Source of the DNA: CAZXYS01 sp964645005
GTDB lineage: Bacteria; Bacteroidota; Ignavibacteria; Kapaibacteriales; UBA2268
Direction of reading: 5' to 3'
Length of the DNA stretch: 45,384 nt
Assembly: GCA_964645005.1 (NCBI GenBank)
Contig: CAZXYS010000034.1
Coordinates: 1-45,384 of the forward strand
Of this stretch, positions 33,002 to 39,633 are shown one piece after another. Each line of letters begins with the position of its first letter. The first letter of the stretch is position 1. Made by a program: the position numbers and the translations under genes. A model generated the notes under the pieces. The model saw nothing but the letters and a program-made list of their open reading frames with translations. It did not search any database and was not told where the DNA came from.

Positions 33002-33595
33002 ATGGAAGAAAATTTTAACAAATTGAATTTCAATTATGATGAGATCCCCAGAATATTCCGGTCATTTGATTCCGGTAAATATCTGGATAAATGTATCATT
33101 TGCGAGAAAAACCTCATGGATGAGAATACTCATTATATGATAGAAAAAGCTATAAAAAAGTATCCTGGTTATAATACTGTCGATGTTATTTTCGAGTATG
33201 CTATTTGTCTGGAATGCGCCGAAGAAATGCGCAAGACCATGTCCCAAGAGTCGCAGCAGCGAATAACAGCATATTTTGATGAACATACTGATCTTTTTAA
33301 TCGATGGTTAGACTTTTCTCAGAAAGATGATTTCAATATTGATGACTGGCTGGACAATTGTCTTATCACAGGCTCAAAAAGAGATGAGCTTGAACAATAT
33401 CAGGTATATGCGCAATGTGTTGGGAATCAGATGATCTATTCTTTTTTCCCATTCATGATCAGTGAATCAGCTATTGAAGATATGCAGGAACTGCTCTCAA
33501 AGAAAACCCGGGATGAAATGGACGGATTTATCGACGAGCATTTCGGCTTACCGCCTGAGATAAGGAAATTAATCCGCGATCCGATACTGGTATAA
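33002..33595 (+). CDS. Hypothetical protein with a four-cysteine zinc-site pattern
   Basis: A cytoplasmic-looking 197-aa protein, no signal peptide or membrane segment. Two CxxC pairs (C31/C34 in KCIICEKN and C69/C72 in CLECAEEM) form a likely zinc-binding site in the N-terminal third. The rest is acidic and predicted helical, with further single cysteines (DNCLITG, YAQCVGN) and a C-terminus ending HFGLPPEIRKLIRDPILV. I do not recognise the family. It starts only 19 bp after the M28 peptidase stop and shares its strand, so it is probably co-transcribed, and a hairpin terminator follows immediately. Confidence 0.72.
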   Translation: MEENFNKLNFNYDEIPRIFRSFDSGKYLDKCIICEKNLMDENTHYMIEKAIKKYPGYNTVDVIFEYAICLECAEEMRKTMSQESQQRITAYFDEHTDLFNRWLDFSQKDDFNIDDWLDNCLITGSKRDELEQYQVYAQCVGNQMIYSFFPFMISESAIEDMQELLSKKTRDEMDGFIDEHFGLPPEIRKLIRDPILV

Positions 33596-33618
33596 ATCTT
33601 TTATAAAGATCTTTTTTA
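33596..33618. terminator. Hairpin terminator between convergent genes
   Basis: ATCTTT/AAAGAT stem with a 3-nt loop, followed by CTTTTTT on the plus strand. It lies between the four-cysteine gene and the end of the AbgT gene. Confidence 0.65.
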
Positions 33619-33631
33619 TCTATTGAATAAA

Positions 33632-35170
33632 TTAACCTCCATTCAGGAATAAACCTGCTTCAGGTCCTACCGGCAATCCGAGTATAAACCAGATTGTCAG
33701 GATCAATACCCAGGTTACCCAGAAAGCTATGGTGTATGGAAGCATTGTAGCAATGACTGTTCCGATGCCGGCATTTTTATCATATTTGCCCACAAATGCC
33801 ACTATCAGTGCGAAATATGACATCATCGGAGATATTATATTTGTTACGCTGTCACCGACTCTGTATGCTGCCTGAATAAGTTCAGGAGTGAAACCGAGCA
33901 GCATGAACATTGGAATAAATACAGGTGCCATTATAGCCCATTTTGCTGAGGCGCTGCCCATGAACATATTAGAGATACCTGCTAATATAGTGAAAGTAAT
34001 TATTAGAGGGATGGGACCTAAGCCGGAGGCTTCCAGAACCTGTGCTCCTTTGATTGCAAAGATCAGTCCTAAATTTGTCCATTTGAAATAAGCTACAAAT
34101 TGTGCTGCGAAAAACACCAGGACTATGTATATAGCGAGTGTTTCCATAGATTTACCCATGCCTTTTATCAGGTCGCTGTCATTTTTGAAGGTGCCTGCAC
34201 CGATGCCATAAGCTGTGCCAAGGAAGCCGGCTCCAAGGAAGATAATAGCTACGATCCCTTCCATAAATGGTGATCTGAGCAGGCTGCCGGTCTCAGGATC
34301 ACGGAGGAACCCGTCATCGAATACTGTACCGGCTAAGATTGCAGCAGTGATTATCACAGCAGCTACACCTGCATATGCCAAGCCTTTCTTTTCGGATTTG
34401 TCTAGTTTTCGGATTTCTTCGGGCTTCTCATCCCCTTCGTAAACACCAAGGCGCGGTATGACAATTTTCTCGGTAGCCCATGTTCCTGCTAATGCAATAA
34501 AGAGTGTGGAGGCAAGCATGAAATAATAATTAGCCGCCGGATTAACGACATAACCCGGATCAATAATACGTGCGGCTTCTTGCGAAAGCCCTGCTAATAA
34601 TGGATCAATTGTTCCCAGAAGCAGGTTAGCGCTGTAACCGCCGGAAACACCGGCAAATGCTGCAGCGAGTCCCGCAATAGGGTGCCTTCCGACTGCAAGA
34701 AATATCATTCCTCCGAGAGGTACCATCAATACGTAACCAACTTCGCTGGCAAGATTTGATAAAATGCCGGAGAAAACTATGACAAAAGTCAGGAGTCTTT
34801 TAGGGGAGGACAAAACCATTAAACGAAGTGTTGTTCCAATTAATCCACTGCCTTCAGCTATGCCAATGCCCAGCATTGCTACAAGAACAGTGCCCAAGGG
34901 AGCGAATGAAGTGAAATTCACTACCATTTTCTCAAGCATCAGATGCAGCCCCTGTTCTGATAGAAGATTTACCGGTTTAATTATATCACCTGTTCCCGGA
35001 TGTTCCACCTGTAATTGTATTACCGATGCCAGCCATGAGGCAATGATCACGATCACCGCAAATAATGCAAAAAGTGTAGCAGGATGCGGCAGAGTGTTTC
35101 CAACTTTTTCTACGAATTCTAAAAAACCCTTGTTCTTTTGCTTTTTTTCAGTTTTCTCTTTTTTTGACAT
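33632..35170 (-). CDS. AbgT-family transporter (p-aminobenzoyl-glutamate importer/antimetabolite exporter family)
   Basis: A multi-spanning inner-membrane protein of 512 aa. A basic N-terminus (KKEKTEKKQKNK) leads to GFLEFVEKVGNTLPHPATLF, which is characteristic of AbgT/MtrF transporters. About ten or more hydrophobic segments follow, together with the conserved ILSNLASEVGYVLMVPLGG and VGDSVTNIISPMMSYFALI stretches, the two repeated motif regions of the family. AbgT takes up p-aminobenzoyl-glutamate, a folate breakdown product; MtrF-like members export sulfonamides. No Shine-Dalgarno is evident. It is divergent from a CADD-family gene that is also tied to p-aminobenzoate, with 219 bp between them. 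Confidence 0.93.
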   Translation of the reverse strand: MSKKEKTEKKQKNKGFLEFVEKVGNTLPHPATLFALFAVIVIIASWLASVIQLQVEHPGTGDIIKPVNLLSEQGLHLMLEKMVVNFTSFAPLGTVLVAMLGIGIAEGSGLIGTTLRLMVLSSPKRLLTFVIVFSGILSNLASEVGYVLMVPLGGMIFLAVGRHPIAGLAAAFAGVSGGYSANLLLGTIDPLLAGLSQEAARIIDPGYVVNPAANYYFMLASTLFIALAGTWATEKIVIPRLGVYEGDEKPEEIRKLDKSEKKGLAYAGVAAVIITAAILAGTVFDDGFLRDPETGSLLRSPFMEGIVAIIFLGAGFLGTAYGIGAGTFKNDSDLIKGMGKSMETLAIYIVLVFFAAQFVAYFKWTNLGLIFAIKGAQVLEASGLGPIPLIITFTILAGISNMFMGSASAKWAIMAPVFIPMFMLLGFTPELIQAAYRVGDSVTNIISPMMSYFALIVAFVGKYDKNAGIGTVIATMLPYTIAFWVTWVLILTIWFILGLPVGPEAGLFLNGG

Positions 35171-35389
35171 TCGAATTTAAGCTTATAGTTTAAAAACTTC
35201 ACGATGAGACTAATGAGTTTTAATTTTATTATAGCATAATTATAGTATAACCTAAAAATATATTTTAATAAGAGCTGATTTTTCTTATATTAGTTTTTTG
35301 TAATTGACTAATACTTAACTTTTTAAGTTTTGATATTGAAATTTGAATTAACGTAAAACATATTAATAATATAACTTAAAGGTGATATA
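35171..35389. promoter_or_regulatory. AT-rich divergent promoter region of abgT-like and CADD-like genes
   Basis: 219 bp of very AT-rich DNA separates the two start codons. No clear operator or riboswitch is visible. The CADD-like gene has an AAAGGTGAT ribosome site just before its ATG. Exact promoter boxes could not be assigned. Confidence 0.4.
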
Positions 35390-35941
35390 ATGGAATTGAA
35401 ATATAGATTATTGGAGCATCCGTTCTACCAGTCATGGAATTGCGGGGAGATCTCAGAAGAGAGGCTGGCTAATTATGCGCTTTCTTATAATGAATTCATA
35501 GATAGAATTCCGGATTATTGGACGAGAATAATAAATGATCTGGGGGCAGATAAGCATGTCGGTCAAATTATTATCGAAGAAGAAACGGAGCATATCGCGC
35601 TCTGGCATAAGTGGTGTGAGAAACTTCCTGCGACCGGCAATTATCCGCGAATGATTGAATTAATAAGCGGATTGGACAATATGTCAGCTTCGGAATTGCT
35701 GGGTGCAGTACACGCTTTTGAAATTCAACAGCCGGAGGTTGCAGCAGCTAAAAAGAAAGGTTTGCTTGAGTACTACGGATTTACTGAGGAAGATGTCACT
35801 TACTTTGATGAGCACGAAAATGAAGAGGAGCACATTGATTTTGGTGCTAAATTAGCAGCCAGTTCCGCTAATGAGGATGAATTCAATCAAGGCTTCGAAA
35901 AAGGCTCTAAGCTGATATATGAGAGCTTGAACCTGTTTTAA
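35390..35941 (+). CDS. CADD-family (TenA/heme-oxygenase-like di-metal) folate-related protein
   Basis: A 183-aa all-helical protein in the TenA/PqqC-like fold. It aligns by eye with the Chlamydia CADD protein (a di-metal oxygenase implicated in making p-aminobenzoate): LLEHPFYQSWNCGEIS versus LEHTFYVKW-type start, HIALW versus HIDLW, and KKKGLLEYYGFTEEDVTYF-(D)EHE versus the CADD glycine-leucine/tyrosine-phenylalanine segment. Tyr13 matches the sacrificial Tyr27 of CADD, Lys121 its Lys152 and Trp72 its Trp92. Candidate metal ligands are E64 or E65, H68, E111, H142 and H148; the H142-H148 spacing is one residue shorter than expected. Tyr141 of CADD is Phe110 here. The divergent AbgT gene supports a folate link. 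Activity is unproven. Confidence 0.75.
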   Translation: MELKYRLLEHPFYQSWNCGEISEERLANYALSYNEFIDRIPDYWTRIINDLGADKHVGQIIIEEETEHIALWHKWCEKLPATGNYPRMIELISGLDNMSASELLGAVHAFEIQQPEVAAAKKKGLLEYYGFTEEDVTYFDEHENEEEHIDFGAKLAASSANEDEFNQGFEKGSKLIYESLNLF

Positions 35942-35986
35942 TCCCAAATATTGCATTATACAATATAAATTTTTGAAAACAATTGC

Positions 35987-36055
35987 AGCAGCAAACTTCA
36001 GCTTGCTGCTAATTCTTAGTTTTTCAGACCATTTGCAAAGTGCTAAAGCACTTTG
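35987..36055. repeat. Two adjacent perfect hairpins
   Basis: AGCAGCAA/TTGCTGCT at 35987-36010 and CAAAGTGCT/AGCACTTTG at 36036-36055 (2-nt loop). The second shares its TTTGCAAAGTG lead with the hairpin at 8854. Neither has a T-run. They lie just downstream of the CADD-like gene. Confidence 0.65.
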
Positions 36056-36127
36056 TTACATAAGTTTACAGTAAATTCAAATTTCTAAAGAATTTTTTGG
36101 GTTAATGATACAAATACTTGATCTAAT

Positions 36128-36152
36128 AAGGGGCGCTGCGGCGTCCCTTTTT
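36128..36152 (+). terminator. Rho-independent terminator
   Basis: AAGGGGCGC/GCGTCCCTT stem of 9 bp (one G-U), loop TGCG, then a T-run. It lies ~190 bp after the CADD-like gene and can also end leftward transcripts through its A/T flanks. Confidence 0.75.
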
Positions 36153-36183
36153 AAATTTAATACATTTATAATGGAAATCCAAC

Positions 36184-36410
36184 TCAATCCGCCAGCTTGC
36201 AGCGCCTGAGAAATGGATTGGAAAACACTTTGCGCATATCCGGATTTAGCAGGGTTTTCCGACTACTAATTCATTTGTCGATGACAGATTCTCGTATATG
36301 CTGCGAACACGCCTTGCATTCGGATTGTTCACCTGCCCCCAGTGAAAAGTATAGGGTACGCCAGCATCGTCGAACTCTTTCCAAACGCGGTGGAAGAATC
36401 TTTTCGAAAG
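36184..36410 (-). pseudogene. Remnant of a FAD-linked lactone oxidase (ALO domain C-terminus)
   Basis: On the minus strand one frame reads KRFFHRVWKEFDDAGVPYTF then HWGQVNNPNARRVRSIY, the ...FHWGK... motif of the D-arabinono-1,4-lactone oxidase (ALO) domain. It then shifts frame, and the adjacent frame continues VIDK-stop-ISSRKTLLNPDMRKVF then SNPFLRRCKLAD and a TGA at 36184. The in-frame TGA falls where ALO proteins have a conserved tryptophan (DKW, TGG to TGA). So at least one frameshift and one nonsense change separate it from an intact gene. The N-terminal FAD-binding part is missing; the preceding NTF2-like gene abuts it. It looks like a decayed tail. Confidence 0.75.
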
Positions 36411-36417
36411 CTTACGA

Positions 36418-36846
36418 CTATTCTCTAAAAGCTTTGATAATATCAACTGTGTCGTAATAGTGCATACATTTTGTAATTTTATCTTCTTTGATGGTAAAAG
36501 CCATAGCCCAATTATGTTCGAAATATTTTCCTGTCGATCTGACTGTACCGCTGGTTTTACCTTCTACGAACACCCTGTTTTGTTTGGCGGTAATCTCCAG
36601 CGGACTCATTTCCTCGATCTTGATTTTCTCGTTCAATTCCTTAAAGAATTGAGCTATATCAGGCTTTTCCTGTCTTGGATTTGACCAGGTGAGTTCTTTA
36701 TGATCGGTATTGGTCACCGGTGAGTGGAAGTATACATTCTCGGAAAATAAATTTACTGAGCCTGGAATATCAGCCTTTTCGATCAAATCGAACAAATAAT
36801 CGATCAGTTTGGCGTTCTTTTGTTCTAAGTTTGTTCTCTGTTTCAT
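36418..36846 (-). CDS. NTF2/SnoaL-like protein (ketosteroid isomerase-like fold)
   Basis: A 142-aa protein with the small cone fold layout: long N-terminal helix (TNLEQKNAKLIDYLFDLIEK), then FSENVYFHSPVTNTDHK and a C-terminal beta sheet with FVEGKTSGTVRSTGKYFEHN and MAFTIKEDKITKCMHYYDTV. No signal peptide. The fold covers enzymes and binding proteins, so function is open. It is the last intact gene of a four-gene minus-strand run (ATPase, TOPRIM-like, methyltransferase, this) with ~40-bp spacings, followed by the lactone-oxidase remnant. It resembles in fold, not closely in sequence, the C-terminal domain of the amidohydrolase at 26779. Confidence 0.72.
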   Translation of the reverse strand: MKQRTNLEQKNAKLIDYLFDLIEKADIPGSVNLFSENVYFHSPVTNTDHKELTWSNPRQEKPDIAQFFKELNEKIKIEEMSPLEITAKQNRVFVEGKTSGTVRSTGKYFEHNWAMAFTIKEDKITKCMHYYDTVDIIKAFRE

Positions 36847-36886
36847 AACTAATTAATAAACTTATTAAAATTTGGTACATAATATA

Positions 36887-37552
36887 CTAACTTTCTGTTT
36901 TATTAGTGTTATTTTTATTAGCTGAAATATCTTTGATGCATAATATTTGGAATGCGGTTTCAGGATTATTTCGTACAAGAATTTGACTTAAATCTGAAAT
37001 GACAGTCCAAAAAGATCTGGGATGTAATCGTATGGCTGCATATTCTCCCCGCAGCGGCTTCCAGCCGTTAATTCCAATGACATGATAACCCCGGGGTCTC
37101 ATTTCTTCGGGGGTCCAGCCGGATTTATGTACCTGCCAGGGATTATTGCCGTATTCACCCTGCGGCAAAAAACCGTTCGGAGTGAAGACTATGACTTTTT
37201 TTCGCGCCACAAATTCCATGGCATCGAGCAGTCTAAAGCCGTCGTCCTTAGTTAAATGCTCTATAGAATCCGATGAAAGCACACAATCAAAAGAATCTTT
37301 GCCAAATTTTTCAGTGATATTCAATAGATCCATCTGATGATACTCGTCATGAATGCCTTTCTCTTTGCTTTCACGAATGCTTGGCTCGAAAACATCGACC
37401 CCGGCGGAGCGGAAGTTTCCGCGCAGGTATCTTATCGGCGAATCGTTGCCACAGCCCACATCCAGCAGGCTTTCACAACCGCCTAAGACAGATGCCAATT
37501 CTTTCAGATAGTCGGGGAAAATTTTTCTATATGTTTTTTTAAGTTTGTTCAT
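36887..37552 (-). CDS. SAM-dependent class I methyltransferase
   Basis: A 221-aa Rossmann methyltransferase. Motif I is LLDVGCGNDSP (~29-39), the acidic SAM-ribose position is GVDVFEPS, and the post-motif DSFDCVLSSDSIEHL is the usual motif region for methyltransf_11/25-type enzymes, with KKVIVFTPNGF as the next strand. The middle carries an insertion PQGEYGNNPWQVHKSGWTPE with two tryptophans. The C-terminal Lys/Asn-rich tail is poorly conserved-looking. The substrate is unknown; related small methyltransferases modify sugars, lipids or proteins. It starts 41 bp after the TOPRIM-like gene, so it may share the transcript of that defence-like pair, although its base composition looks less AT-rich than theirs. 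Confidence 0.82.
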   Translation of the reverse strand: MNKLKKTYRKIFPDYLKELASVLGGCESLLDVGCGNDSPIRYLRGNFRSAGVDVFEPSIRESKEKGIHDEYHQMDLLNITEKFGKDSFDCVLSSDSIEHLTKDDGFRLLDAMEFVARKKVIVFTPNGFLPQGEYGNNPWQVHKSGWTPEEMRPRGYHVIGINGWKPLRGEYAAIRLHPRSFWTVISDLSQILVRNNPETAFQILCIKDISANKNNTNKTES

Positions 37553-37593
37553 GATAATTTATTTATAAATGATTCACTTTTAATCTGTGGTTT

Positions 37594-38298
37594 TTACTCG
37601 GTAAATTTATCGATATATTTTAAAAATGTTTTAAAGCTTTTAATCCTGCTTAAATTTGATTCATTCAAACATAAATTTTCAAAATTAATATTTGAACAGA
37701 TTTCTTCTACCTTTCGTTTCTTTTTTTTGTAGTTTCTGTCTATTAATTTGAAAATATTCTGCATGGTTGCTGATGGTTTGGGATAGTTTTCCAAATTGTC
37801 GGAATCAATATTAATATTAAGCTTTTTGTTGATAAAATCAGCGGTCAATCTATTGTCAATTCTTTCAAACAGCTTGTAATCAGCTAAGAGCCATGCTTCG
37901 GTCTCCATTATCGCAAATGACAGCTTCACTTTATTCGAATATGATTTGCCTTCAAATAGCATTTTAAAAGTACTTCGAATTTGTTTCATATCTTTTTTTT
38001 TGTTAGGGTAAATATCTCTTAAGCCAATTACGCCGTTGTAGCCATTCCTTGTAATTAGATATTCCGCTCTTTCGTTTATGGCGCTTAACACTCTTGAATC
38101 GCCGCTAACATCAAAAATAAGGAAATAATATTCAAGATCAGGTCTGTCGTGTTTTCGTTTGGTTATTGTTTTTGCTCGATTTCCGATTAATTGATAAGAT
38201 TCTATTGTGAAAAACGGATGCGTGAAATATTCATCAATTAGATATTCCACAAAAATGAGTTCTGTCTGCCCCTCGACGAAGAAAGCTAACTTCAGCAT
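37594..38298 (-). CDS. TOPRIM-like nuclease candidate (ATPase partner; DUF4276/RloB/OLD-like)
   Basis: A 234-aa protein. The start KLAFFVEGQTE gives the conserved glutamate (E9, E13) of TOPRIM folds, followed by a strand with FLIFDVSGDSR (D63, D67) and then FAIMETEAWLLAD (E132/E134), a motif typical of TOPRIM-like proteins that accompany AAA ATPases. The C-terminal third is Lys/Asn-rich and helical. It follows the ATPase gene with only 2 bp between stop and start, so they are translationally linked. Pairs of this type include PARIS (AriA/AriB), RloA/RloB and OLD-like systems, several of them anti-phage. I cannot say which family it truly belongs to, and the DxD motif is spaced D-x3-D. The gene is AT-rich compared with its neighbours. 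Confidence 0.6.
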   Translation of the reverse strand: MLKLAFFVEGQTELIFVEYLIDEYFTHPFFTIESYQLIGNRAKTITKRKHDRPDLEYYFLIFDVSGDSRVLSAINERAEYLITRNGYNGVIGLRDIYPNKKKDMKQIRSTFKMLFEGKSYSNKVKLSFAIMETEAWLLADYKLFERIDNRLTADFINKKLNINIDSDNLENYPKPSATMQNIFKLIDRNYKKKKRKVEEICSNINFENLCLNESNLSRIKSFKTFLKYIDKFTE

Positions 38299-38300
38299 AA

Positions 38301-39401
38301 CTAATTATTTTTTAATCGTAAATCAGTATTGAAAAAATCAAAATTGTTTAAACCGCTGATCATAAATCTATCGAATAATTCCTTGTTATTTTTATAGTTA
38401 TAGGCAGTGACCACTGGTCCTTCTCTGATTAGAAAATTAATATTCTTCATATCTACGGAATTTATCAGAAATCTGTCATTTGAAGATATTATCAATTGGA
38501 TATCGGAATTTTCGGTTTTTTTGAGTAATAGATTTGTCAGCTTTGACGATCTGTCGAAATCCAAGCCCTCACCGAGATCATCAATAAGTATAGTTTTGTA
38601 TTTGTCGTATTTCAAAATGTATTCTATGATTACGATCAGGCTCAATGCGCGATACATTCCCTGGGATATATTTTTTTGTTGGGTATAACTATTCAGGTCT
38701 TTTTCTTTTAGATTAACAACGTAAACATTTTGAGGGCTTGCGCTTAGATGTTCTTTGGAAACTTTTATATCCTCTATAGGATAGCCAATGTAGTCCATGT
38801 TCAGAATTATATTTTCCTTAATCTTTGAATCCTGCAGGCAGTCAGCAAGTATGTAAGGCACAGCTTCCAAATCATCTAATAGTCTTTCGGATTTATCCGG
38901 AATCTTTACAAAGCTTGCCTGCAAACCTGAAAAAGAATACCCTTTTAATTGTTTTGCCCAATTAATAAAATCTTCTATAAAAGGATAGTGTTCAAGATCT
39001 CTTCGTGTATTTGCTGTCAACTCGTCATCTGGCGGTGAAAATTCATGCCACTTAAGATCTTTCTTCGAGTAGATTTTTCCTTTGCTAAGATTGCGATTTA
39101 ATACTTTTTCGCCATCATCTTTGATGAGTTCCGTTTGTATTTTGGAATTGTTAATGGATAGTTCATATTCATAAGTTTTATTACTGTTGTTTGCCCTGCT
39201 GAACACGATTTCCCATTGTCCGTCATATTTACTTTTTTGTTTCCAGATTGATGCGAGGTTTGAAATCAAATTATGGACACGGGTTTTACCTGTTGCGTTC
39301 AAGCCGACTATAACATCCGTGCCGGACAATCGCAGGTCTTTCAGTTCCCAGTAGTTGTCGCTATTGACGTTTTCCTTATAGTTTAGCTTTGTTATTATCA
39401 T
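38301..39401 (-). CDS. AAA/ABC-type ATPase, defence-system-like (AAA_15/AAA_21 group)
   Basis: A 366-aa single-domain SMC/ABC-like ATPase. Walker A GLNATGKT (33-40) follows a short N-terminal strand (MIITKLNYKE, LKDLRLSGTDVIVG), the arrangement seen in AAA_15/AAA_21/OLD-type proteins. An ABC-like signature ISQGMYRAL sits at ~245-253, Walker B TILIDDLGEGLD at ~270-281 and the sensor-like IISSND at ~305-310. There are no membrane segments. It is the first gene of a minus-strand run and is followed after 2 bp by a TOPRIM-like gene, the layout of two-gene anti-phage systems. The gene is AT-rich, which fits horizontal transfer. A housekeeping recombination role cannot be ruled out. Confidence 0.72.
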   Translation of the reverse strand: MIITKLNYKENVNSDNYWELKDLRLSGTDVIVGLNATGKTRVHNLISNLASIWKQKSKYDGQWEIVFSRANNSNKTYEYELSINNSKIQTELIKDDGEKVLNRNLSKGKIYSKKDLKWHEFSPPDDELTANTRRDLEHYPFIEDFINWAKQLKGYSFSGLQASFVKIPDKSERLLDDLEAVPYILADCLQDSKIKENIILNMDYIGYPIEDIKVSKEHLSASPQNVYVVNLKEKDLNSYTQQKNISQGMYRALSLIVIIEYILKYDKYKTILIDDLGEGLDFDRSSKLTNLLLKKTENSDIQLIISSNDRFLINSVDMKNINFLIREGPVVTAYNYKNNKELFDRFMISGLNNFDFFNTDLRLKNN

Positions 39402-39633
39402 TTAATTTCATTATATAATTATCAAATTAATATTTAATATAACTAAATTTTCTTCTATTTCAAATTGTTAAAAAAGTAAAAGTGCAATTGATAGACCGGT
39501 GAAATACTATAAAATTAATTAACTTAGATATAGCATGCTTTTTCCTTTGGTTTTTTAAAATTCCTCAAAATAGGTTAATTTACAATTCTTTTGTAAGCAA
39601 ACTAAGATTTTTTAAATAAAGAGGGTTAAAGAT
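39402..39633. promoter_or_regulatory. AT-rich divergent promoter region
   Basis: 232 bp between the ATPase start and the dihydrolipoamide dehydrogenase start. It is AT-rich and contains no obvious palindrome or gene. It should carry promoters in both directions; I could not assign boxes. Confidence 0.4.

Noticed and set aside
36246..36446. 66-codon minus-strand open frame as a gene
   Set aside because: Better read as part of a decayed lactone-oxidase tail that continues in another frame after a frameshift and a nonsense codon.
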